Source: Corynebacterium sp. Marseille-P3884 (lineage in GTDB: Bacteria; Actinomycetota; Actinomycetes; Mycobacteriales; Mycobacteriaceae). Taken from it: 64,000 nucleotides of DNA. Where the stretch lies: NCBI RefSeq assembly GCF_017942225.1, contig NZ_JAGKSD010000001.1, forward strand, positions 157,959 to 221,958, given 5' to 3'. The notes beneath the pieces are model-generated. The model was not told the origin of the DNA, did no database searches, and saw only the letters and a list, made by a program, of their open reading frames with translations. Each line of letters starts with the position of its first letter. The stretch's first letter is position 1. This document shows, one piece after another, positions 58,608-64,000 of this stretch. Made by a program: the position numbers and the translations under genes.

Positions 58608-60382
58608 TGATCACACGGTTGTCCACGCTGTTCCTGCGCACGTTGCGCGAAGATCCCGCTGATGCAGAGGTGCCCAGCCACAAACTGCTGGTGCGTGCGG
58701 GCTACATCCGCCGTGCCGCGCCGGGCGTGTACTCGTGGCTGCCGCTGGGTTTGCGCGCGCTGCGCAATATCGAGGAAATCGTCCGCGAGGAAATGAACGC
58801 GATCGGGGCGCAGGAGCTGCTGTTCCCGGCGCTGTTGCCGCGCGAGCCGTACGAGGCGACGAACCGGTGGACGGAGTACGGCGACGACCTGTTCCGCCTG
58901 AAGGACCGCAAGGGCGCGGACATGCTGCTCGGCCCGACGCACGAGGAAATGTTCACCGCGGCAGTGAAGGACTTGTACTCGAGTTACAAGGATTTCCCGG
59001 TCACGCTGTACCAGATCCAGACGAAGTACCGCGACGAGGCACGTCCGCGCGCGGGTGTGCTGCGCGGCCGCGAGTTCGTGATGAAGGACAGCTACTCGTT
59101 CGATATGTCAGACGAGGGGCTCGACGAGTCCTACGCCAAGCACCGCGGCGCGTACCAGGCGATTTTCAACCGTGTGGGCCTGAAGTACGAGATCTGCAAG
59201 GCGACGTCGGGCGCGATGGGCGGTTCCGCTTCCGAGGAATTCCTCGCGTACAGCGACAACGGCGAGGACACGTTCGTCGTCTCCACCGCGGGCGATTACG
59301 CAGCCAATGTCGAAGCTGTGGTCACGGTTCCGCCGGCCGAGCGCACGATCGAAGGCCAGCCGGAAGCGCAGGTTCACGACACGCCGGCGTGCGAGACGAT
59401 CGAAGCGCTCGTCGAGTGGGCGAAGCAGAACGCGCTTATCGACGATCGTCCGGCCGACGCTACCGACACCCTCAAGTGCATGATGGTGAAGGTCAACGAC
59501 CCCCGCCAGGTAGGCGAGGACGGTGAGCCGGTCGGCCCGCAGCTGGCTGGCGTGCTCATCCCGGGTGACCGCGAGCTGGACGAGAAGCGCCTCGAGGCAT
59601 CCCTCGAGCCGGCGACGTTCGAGCTGGCGGGGGACGAGGACTTCGCTAAGAACGATTTCCTGGTGAAGGGCTACGTCGGCCCGCGCGCGTTGCAGGCAAA
59701 CGGCGTGAAGATCTACGCGGATCCGCGCGTGGTCGACGGTTCCGCCTGGATCGCGGGTGCGGACGAGCCCGAAAAGCACGTCGTCGGGCTGGTCGCCGGC
59801 CGTGATTTCGAGGTGGACGAGTTCATCGAGGCGGCGGAGATCTTAGAGGGCGATCCGTCGCCGTCCGGTAACGGCACTGTGCAGCTGGCTCGCGGCATCG
59901 AGCTGGGCCACATTTTCCAGCTCGGCCGCAAGTACACCGAGGCATTCGACGTGCAGATTCTCGACGAGAACGGCAAGCGCGCCGTGCCGACGATGGGCTC
60001 CTACGGCATCGGCATCACCCGCATGCTCGCGGTCATCGCGGAGCAGACCCACGACGACAAGGGCCTCGTGTGGCCGAAGGAGATCGCCCCGTACCAGGTG
60101 CACCTCGCCGTGGCGAATAAGGATGCCGCAGCGATGGAAGCAGGGGAGAAGCTCGTCGGCGAGCTCGAGGCCGCCGGCATCGACGTGCTTGTCGACGACC
60201 GCCCCAAGGTCTCTCCCGGCGTCAAATTCAAGGATGCCGAATTGCTGGGCATGCCCTTCATCGTGATTCTGGGCCGCGCTTTCGCCGACGGCATCATCGA
60301 GCTGCGGATCCGCGGCGGCGAGACTCTCGAGGTCCCGGCTGACCAGATCGTGGAGAAAATCCAGGAGCTGGTCCGCGGTTAG
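58607..60382 (+). CDS. proS: Prolyl-tRNA synthetase (bacterial type)
   Basis: 591 residues. Class II synthetase with motif 1 around [26 protein letters not shown], motif 2 [23 protein letters not shown] (in part [16 protein letters not shown]), an insertion editing domain (about residues 225-410), motif 3 [10 protein letters not shown] near residue 465 and a C-terminal anticodon-binding domain. The ATG at 58607 agrees with family N-termini; the frame to 58574 reads through the repeat. The iterated 11-mer at 59434-59444 encodes Leu-Ile-Asp. Confidence 0.97.
   Translation: MITRLSTLFLRTLREDPADAEVPSHKLLVRAGYIRRAAPGVYSWLPLGLRALRNIEEIVREEMNAIGAQELLFPALLPREPYEATNRWTEYGDDLFRLKDRKGADMLLGPTHEEMFTAAVKDLYSSYKDFPVTLYQIQTKYRDEARPRAGVLRGREFVMKDSYSFDMSDEGLDESYAKHRGAYQAIFNRVGLKYEICKATSGAMGGSASEEFLAYSDNGEDTFVVSTAGDYAANVEAVVTVPPAERTIEGQPEAQVHDTPACETIEALVEWAKQNALIDDRPADATDTLKCMMVKVNDPRQVGEDGEPVGPQLAGVLIPGDRELDEKRLEASLEPATFELAGDEDFAKNDFLVKGYVGPRALQANGVKIYADPRVVDGSAWIAGADEPEKHVVGLVAGRDFEVDEFIEAAEILEGDPSPSGNGTVQLARGIELGHIFQLGRKYTEAFDVQILDENGKRAVPTMGSYGIGITRMLAVIAEQTHDDKGLVWPKEIAPYQVHLAVANKDAAAMEAGEKLVGELEAAGIDVLVDDRPKVSPGVKFKDAELLGMPFIVILGRAFADGIIELRIRGGETLEVPADQIVEKIQELVRG
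59434..59444 (-). repeat. Iterated 11-mer, copy 23
   Basis: GCTTATCGACG on the plus strand inside proS, in frame as Leu-Ile-Asp. Confidence 0.95.
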
Positions 60383-60384
60383 CT

Positions 60385-61203
60385 TTAGGCGCTGGCCTCG
60401 GCGCGCTGCGCATGGCCAGCTAAGACAATGGCGGCTGCGCGCCACTCAGTAGTGGAAGCATCAGCGGCGGCGTTGCGCCAGCGGTCCACGAGATCGCTTT
60501 CCAGCTTATCGACGAAGGCTGCCGCCTCCGCCGGGTTTGTGGGGGCACCATTCGGAATCTCGTAACCGGGTTCCCGGGCGGGCAGGGTGTCCGCGGGGAA
60601 GGAGTCGTTGAGGGCGGCGAGGCGGGCGTCGTGAAGCTCGCGCAATGAGTCGATGCGGCCCTGGAGCGCATCGTCGGCGTATGCGGTGGCGATGTCGAGG
60701 CCGTAGTCGACGGCGTATTCGGCGCTGGCCAGCTGCTTCGCGGCCTCAGCGGCGTCTTCATCCTCGATGGGGGTGAACTCGACGAGCGCGAGGGGATCGT
60801 CTGTGGCCGCGGCAGCGTCGATAGCTTGGGCGACGACCATGTCGACGGAATCCTCCGGGACCTTGTCGGCGGCCTTGGCGGTGTTCGCGATGAGCTCCCT
60901 GGCATCCGCTGCGGCGGGGAGATCGGTGTCGCCGTAGCCCACATCGCACGTCGACGGGGTGTTGCCGTGGTCGTCCGTGCCACAGAGGCGGCGGGCCTCG
61001 TCCTTCAGCTGCTCAGCGTGGAAAGTGCGCAGCTCGCGCCACGACTCATCGCCGGATGCCCTGTCAGCCGACGCCTGTTTCGCCAATGCCATGATCTCGC
61101 CGTTCGGGCGTGGGCCGAAGACGTCGAGGGGCGAGCACGCGGCCAGGGGAGCGGCGAGTGCTGTGGTGAGAATGACGGCAAACATCTGGCGGGAGGACTT
61201 CAC
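60385..61203 (-). CDS. Putative lipoprotein (DUF4439-like by context)
   Basis: 272 residues. The lipoprotein signal has a lipobox LAAC (FAVILTTALAAPLAACSP). The rest is Ala/Asp/Glu-rich and helical, ending in STTEWRAAAIVLAGHAQRAEA, which resembles the helical DUF4439 region of proteins that mycobacteria encode between proS and rimP. Function unknown. The GTG at 61203 is 8 nt after TACAGT (leaderless). It is tail-to-tail with proS and divergent from rimP. Confidence 0.8.
   Translation of the reverse strand: MKSSRQMFAVILTTALAAPLAACSPLDVFGPRPNGEIMALAKQASADRASGDESWRELRTFHAEQLKDEARRLCGTDDHGNTPSTCDVGYGDTDLPAAADARELIANTAKAADKVPEDSVDMVVAQAIDAAAATDDPLALVEFTPIEDEDAAEAAKQLASAEYAVDYGLDIATAYADDALQGRIDSLRELHDARLAALNDSFPADTLPAREPGYEIPNGAPTNPAEAAAFVDKLESDLVDRWRNAAADASTTEWRAAAIVLAGHAQRAEASA
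60504..60514 (-). repeat. Iterated 11-mer, copy 24
   Basis: GCTTATCGACG on the plus strand; the minus-strand lipoprotein gene reads it as Val-Asp-Lys. Confidence 0.95.
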
Positions 61204-61211
61204 AGTGGGAG

Positions 61212-61246
61212 ACTGTACCGCCCGCGACCGTCCAGACCCGTACAGT
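61212..61246 (+). promoter_or_regulatory. Symmetric divergent promoters of the lipoprotein gene and rimP
   Basis: ACTGTAC at 61212-61218 and GTACAGT at 61240-61246 are an inverted repeat. Each arm is the TACAGT -10 box of one gene, 8 nt before the lipoprotein GTG and 7 nt before the rimP ATG. Confidence 0.5.
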
Positions 61247-61253
61247 GGTGGGC

Positions 61254-61808
61254 ATGGCATTTCCGGATAGTGGAGAACTCGAGACGCTGATCCGCCCCGT
61301 TACCGATGCATACGGGCTGGACATCGAGGCCGTGAAAACGGTCAAAGCGGGCAAGAAATCGCAGGTTGTCGTCGCCGTTGCCGGTGACGAGGCACCGACA
61401 CTCGACCAGTTGGAGGAGATCTCCAACGAGCTTTCCGCGCTTTTCGACGCTGCCGAGGAACGCGGCGAGGTCAATTTCGGCGCCGGCTACACCCTAGAGG
61501 TGACCACCCCGGGCGTGGACCTGCCTCTGACGGAAGCTCGGCACTGGCGGCGCAACCGCGGACACCTGGTGAAATCGGGCGAGAAGCTGTACCGCATCGG
61601 CGCGCTGAACGATGCTGAAGACACCGTTGCGCTGATCGTTCCCGCCGCGAAGAAGAGTGGCGAGCCCACCGTGCAGACGGCGCCCATTTCGTCGCTGTCC
61701 GGTGCAGTGGTAGAAATTGAGTTCAACACTCCGCCAGCCGCCGAAGTGGAACTGGCGGAAAAGGACTACGTCGACGTCGAGGCCCTCGCGGGCAACGGCG
61801 ATGAGTAG
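61254..61808 (+). CDS. rimP: Ribosome maturation factor RimP
   Basis: 184 residues. The N-terminal domain (LIRPVTDAYGLDIEAVKTV, then ISNELSALFDAAEE and TLEVTTPGVDLPLTEARHWRRNRG) is standard for RimP, followed by a C-terminal SH3-like domain with a somewhat long tail. It assists 30S maturation. It heads the rimP-nusA-ylxR-infB cluster, and nusA follows after 55 bp. The ATG at 61254 is supported by the leaderless -10 box; GTG at 61245 is possible. Confidence 0.96.
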   Translation: MAFPDSGELETLIRPVTDAYGLDIEAVKTVKAGKKSQVVVAVAGDEAPTLDQLEEISNELSALFDAAEERGEVNFGAGYTLEVTTPGVDLPLTEARHWRRNRGHLVKSGEKLYRIGALNDAEDTVALIVPAAKKSGEPTVQTAPISSLSGAVVEIEFNTPPAAEVELAEKDYVDVEALAGNGDE

Positions 61809-61863
61809 GACCGAGAAAGACTCACTTTCCACGAAGCACGACCCACGTAAGTAAGGACGACAA

Positions 61864-62880
61864 GTGAATATCGATATCGCTGCACTCGAAGGCATTGAGA
61901 AGGAAGCCGGCATCCCGGTCGACGACCTGCTGACCACGATCGCCACGGCACTTTTGCACGCCTACCGCGAGACCCGCGGGGACAGTGGCGCGAACGCGGA
62001 GGACGGCTCGAAGGCACGAGTGGATATCGACACTGAGACTGGCCAGGTCGCCGTCATGGTCAGCGAGCTCGATGACGAAGGCAATATCGTCTCCGAATAT
62101 GACGACACCCCGGTGAATTTCTCCCGCGTCGGTGCGCTGGCTGTGCGCGAAGCGATCCTGAAGCGTATGCGCTCGGCTGAGGCGACCCGCGCCTACGACG
62201 AGTACTCCGGCCTGGAGGGCAAGGTCGTCTCCGGCATCGTGCAGCGCGACGCCAACGCGAATGCTCGCGGGATCGTCGTCGTGCAGCTGGGCACCGAGGC
62301 GAACCCGCAGGACGGCATCCTGCTTCCGGCGGAGCAGATCCCGGGTGAAAAGCTCGAACACGGGGACCGCGTGAAGGCCTACGTCGTGGGAGTGACCTCC
62401 GGCGAGCGCAACACCACCGTCAACCTGTCGCGCACGCACCCGGAACTCGTCCGTGGACTCTTCGCGCTTGAGGTGCCGGAGGTGGAGGACGGCTCCGTGG
62501 AGATCGTCGGTATTGCCCGCGAGGCTGGCCACCGCTCCAAGGTCGCTGTGAAAGGCGCCGTGAAAGGCATCAACGCCAAGGGTGCGTGCATCGGCCCGCG
62601 CGGCGCACGCGTCACCAACATCATGGAGGGCTTGAACGGGGAGAAGATCGACATCGTCGACTACTCCGACGACCCGGCCGTGTACGTGGGCAACTCGCTC
62701 GCCCCGTCCAAGGTGATCAAGGTCGACATCCTCGACCTCGAGGGGCAGGCAGCGCGTGTGACCGTGCCGGATTACCAGCTGTCGCTGGCGATCGGCCGCG
62801 AAGGTCAGAACGCCCGCTTGGCGGCACGTCTCACCGGTTGGAAGATCGACATTCACTCCGATACCGACCGCGCGAGCTAG
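61864..62880 (+). CDS. nusA: Transcription termination/antitermination protein NusA
   Basis: 338 residues, the compact actinobacterial form without C-terminal acidic repeats. An N-terminal RNA-polymerase-binding domain (about 1-115), the S1 domain (GLEGKVVSGIVQRDANANARG) and two KH domains (KGACIGPRGARVTNIM and LAIGREGQNARLAARLTGW) are in order. The GTG at 61864 has AAGGA upstream. It belongs with rimP in one operon. Confidence 0.97.
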   Translation: MNIDIAALEGIEKEAGIPVDDLLTTIATALLHAYRETRGDSGANAEDGSKARVDIDTETGQVAVMVSELDDEGNIVSEYDDTPVNFSRVGALAVREAILKRMRSAEATRAYDEYSGLEGKVVSGIVQRDANANARGIVVVQLGTEANPQDGILLPAEQIPGEKLEHGDRVKAYVVGVTSGERNTTVNLSRTHPELVRGLFALEVPEVEDGSVEIVGIAREAGHRSKVAVKGAVKGINAKGACIGPRGARVTNIMEGLNGEKIDIVDYSDDPAVYVGNSLAPSKVIKVDILDLEGQAARVTVPDYQLSLAIGREGQNARLAARLTGWKIDIHSDTDRAS

Positions 62881-63023
62881 CCAGCCCGGGGCAAATAGCC
62901 GAAGGTGAAATCCAGCCGGTGTAATTCGTTCCGGCGAAAGTGAACAACAAGTTACAGTTCCGGGCGCCAATGGCGTATGGTTGAACCTTGGCTTCAATTC
63001 TGCCGAGGTGGCGGGGCGGGAGG

Positions 63024-63034
63024 CGTCGATAAGC
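63024..63034 (+). repeat. Iterated 11-mer, copy 25 (intergenic)
   Basis: CGTCGATAAGC ending 4 nt before the ylxR ATG, where a ribosome binding site would be expected. Confidence 0.95.
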
Positions 63035-63038
63035 GAAA

Positions 63039-63320
63039 ATGAGTAACCCGACACGAACCCGGACGTGCATAGCCACGCGCGAGGCGCGGCCGGACACTCA
63101 GCTTTTGCGCGTTGTCGTCGACCCCGACGATCCCACGCGGATCATCCCGGACCCGGGACGCAAACTTCCCGGCCGTGGCGCATGGATCACACCCACCACC
63201 CAGGCATGTGAGCTAGCGGAGCAACGCCGCGCCTTCGGGCGGGCCCTCCGGGTGTCCGCGAACGTGGACACCAGCGCAGTACGCAAGTACATCGCGGAAG
63301 AAATTCCGCACAGTAAGTGA
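63039..63320 (+). CDS. ylxR: YlxR family RNA-binding protein
   Basis: 93 residues. DUF448 motifs: RTCIATREARPDTQLLRVV near the N-terminus and GRKLPGRGAWI in the middle. The family lies between nusA and infB and is implicated in RNA binding. The ATG at 63039 has no normal ribosome binding site; an iterated 11-mer occupies that position. Confidence 0.93.
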   Translation: MSNPTRTRTCIATREARPDTQLLRVVVDPDDPTRIIPDPGRKLPGRGAWITPTTQACELAEQRRAFGRALRVSANVDTSAVRKYIAEEIPHSK

Positions 63321-63397
63321 AAAGGACTAAAGAACTGATGAGTCTTCAACCATGAAGCAGACCATGAAGCATCAGCGATGAACGTCATGACCATCGT

Positions 63398-63436
63398 CTA
63401 GAGGACTGCCGCGTAGCAGCGGACAGTCGCCTCTAG
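63398..63436 (+). ncRNA. Structured leader hairpin before infB
   Basis: CTAGAGG-ACTG-CCGC pairs with GCGG-(A)-CAGT-(CG)-CCTCTAG around a GTAGCA loop. No T run follows, so it is not a terminator. It ends 19 nt before the infB start and might affect translation or mRNA processing. Upstream, 63321-63397 holds only tiny frames with repeated ACCATGAAGCA. Confidence 0.45.
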
Positions 63437-63455
63437 CCAAACAGAGAGGAGATAC

Positions 63456-64000
63456 GTGTCCGGAAAGCTACGCGTTCACGAACTGGCAAAACAGCTCGGC
63501 GTAACAAGTAAGGAATTGCTCGCCACCCTGAAAGAGGAAGGCGAGTTCGTCAAGACCGCATCCTCCACCATCGAACCGCCGGTGGTGAAGAAGATGAAGG
63601 CGCTCTATGAAGAGCGCGGCGCTGGCGACGGCGCAAAGGACGATAAGGCTGCCGGCAAGAAGCCGTCCGCCGGGGCGAAGAAGCCCGCGGCGAAGAAGCC
63701 TGCCGCCAAGCCGTCGGCTGCGAAACCGTCGGCTGCCAAGTCGGCTGGCACCAAGGCCGATGCGCCGAAGCCAGCTGCGAAGCCTGCCGCTAAGCCGGGC
63801 CCGAAGCCCGCCGCGAAGGACGCACCGAAACCGGGTGCCGCTAAGCCGGGGCCGAAGCCGGCTGCGAAGCCTGCCGCCAAGCCGGGCCCGAAGCCCGCAG
63901 CGAAGGACGCACCGAAACCGGGCGCCGCTAAGCCGGGCCCGAAGCCAGCTGCGAAGCCTGCCGCGAAACCGGGCCCGAAGCCGGGTGCTGAGGGTGGCGC
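63456..64000 (+). CDS. infB: Translation initiation factor IF-2 (3' end outside window)
   Basis: Only the first about 181 codons are present. The N-terminal IF2 domain [23 protein letters not shown] is followed by a long Lys/Pro/Ala linker. The GTG at 63456 has AGAGGAG upstream. The GTPase domain lies beyond the window. The linker contains 87-bp direct repeats. It is the last gene of the rimP-nusA-ylxR-infB cluster. Confidence 0.96.
   Translation, partial: MSGKLRVHELAKQLGVTSKELLATLKEEGEFVKTASSTIEPPVVKKMKALYEERGAGDGAKDDKAAGKKPSAGAKKPAAKKPAAKPSAAKPSAAKSAGTKADAPKPAAKPAAKPGPKPAAKDAPKPGAAKPGPKPAAKPAAKPGPKPAAKDAPKPGAAKPGPKPAAKPAAKPGPKPGAEGG
63819..63992 (+). repeat. Tandem 87-bp repeats in the infB linker
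   Basis: Two consecutive units starting at 63819 and 63906, each encoding 29 residues beginning [17 protein letters not shown], with only a few, mostly synonymous, base differences. A partial unit precedes the first. Copy number could vary between strains. Confidence 0.85.

Noticed and set aside
1721..63034. Iterated 11-mer considered as Chi, KOPS or parS
   Set aside because: Orientation is balanced, unlike polar Chi or KOPS motifs, and the sequence is not the GTTTCACGTGAAAC-type parS palindrome.

Overview
The window looks like a chromosomal segment of a Corynebacterium. It is GC-rich, it carries the actinobacterial mycothione reductase, and its gene order follows the corynebacterial core: rnc-mutM-smc-ftsY-ffh-rpsP-rimM-trmD-rplS-lepB-rnhB-yraN-comM-dprA-xerC-rpsB-tsf-pyrH-frr-cdsA-rlmN-dxr-rip1-ispG-map-mtr-mqo-cobA-proS-rimP-nusA-ylxR-infB. 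Many start codons sit 6-8 nt after a TANNNT -10 box, which is the leaderless pattern common in this genus. No rRNA, tRNA, CRISPR array or insertion sequence was seen. The first gene (DivIVA-like) and the last (infB) are cut by the window edges. || Layout. 1-4.6 kb: DivIVA-like protein, YceD, RNase III, MutM, a sodium:alanine-type symporter and acylphosphatase. 4.6-5.9 kb: a three-gene toxin-antitoxin-chaperone locus (HigB, HigA, SecB-like) on the minus strand. 6-13 kb: smc, ftsY and ffh (chromosome folding and SRP targeting). 13-15.4 kb: a membrane acyltransferase with an SGNH domain. 15.4-20.7 kb: rpsP, an unrecognised 672-residue repeat protein, rimM, an extended trmD, rplS. 20.8-26.7 kb: lepB, rnhB, DUF2469, yraN, comM, dprA, xerC. 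26.7-35 kb: M23 peptidase, rpsB, tsf, pyrH, a DMT transporter, an amidase, frr, cdsA, rlmN. 35-37.6 kb: an accessory divergon (NAD(P)-binding protein and EamA exporter opposite a LysR regulator). 37.6-44.7 kb: DUF2631 protein, dxr, rip1, ispG, a penicillin-binding lipoprotein, map. 44.7-51 kb: HNH protein, two small secreted paralogues, mtr, a hydrolase, mqo. 51-57 kb: SelO, YefM/YoeB, cobA, a methyltransferase, a sirtuin, a nuclease and a DUF1648 protein. 57-64 kb: yaaA, a small cassette flanked by 84/85-bp direct repeats, proS, a lipoprotein, rimP, nusA, ylxR and infB. || The most striking feature is not a gene. The 11-mer CGTCGATAAGC (or its complement GCTTATCGACG) occurs exactly 25 times, about once per 2.6 kb, against roughly 0.1 expected for its 10-bp core. 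The orientations are balanced (13 and 12). Seven copies are intergenic, one supplies a stop codon, and two lie inside rho-independent terminator hairpins. This resembles the DNA-uptake sequences of Neisseria and Pasteurellaceae, which I do not know to be described in corynebacteria. Two more systems merit attention: the toxin-antitoxin-chaperone operon, and the cassette at 57.7-58.6 kb, which looks like a toxin-tip and immunity module that duplicated the yaaA-proS promoter region. || All positions were read by eye. Family calls rest on recognisable motifs and gene order, not on database searches.
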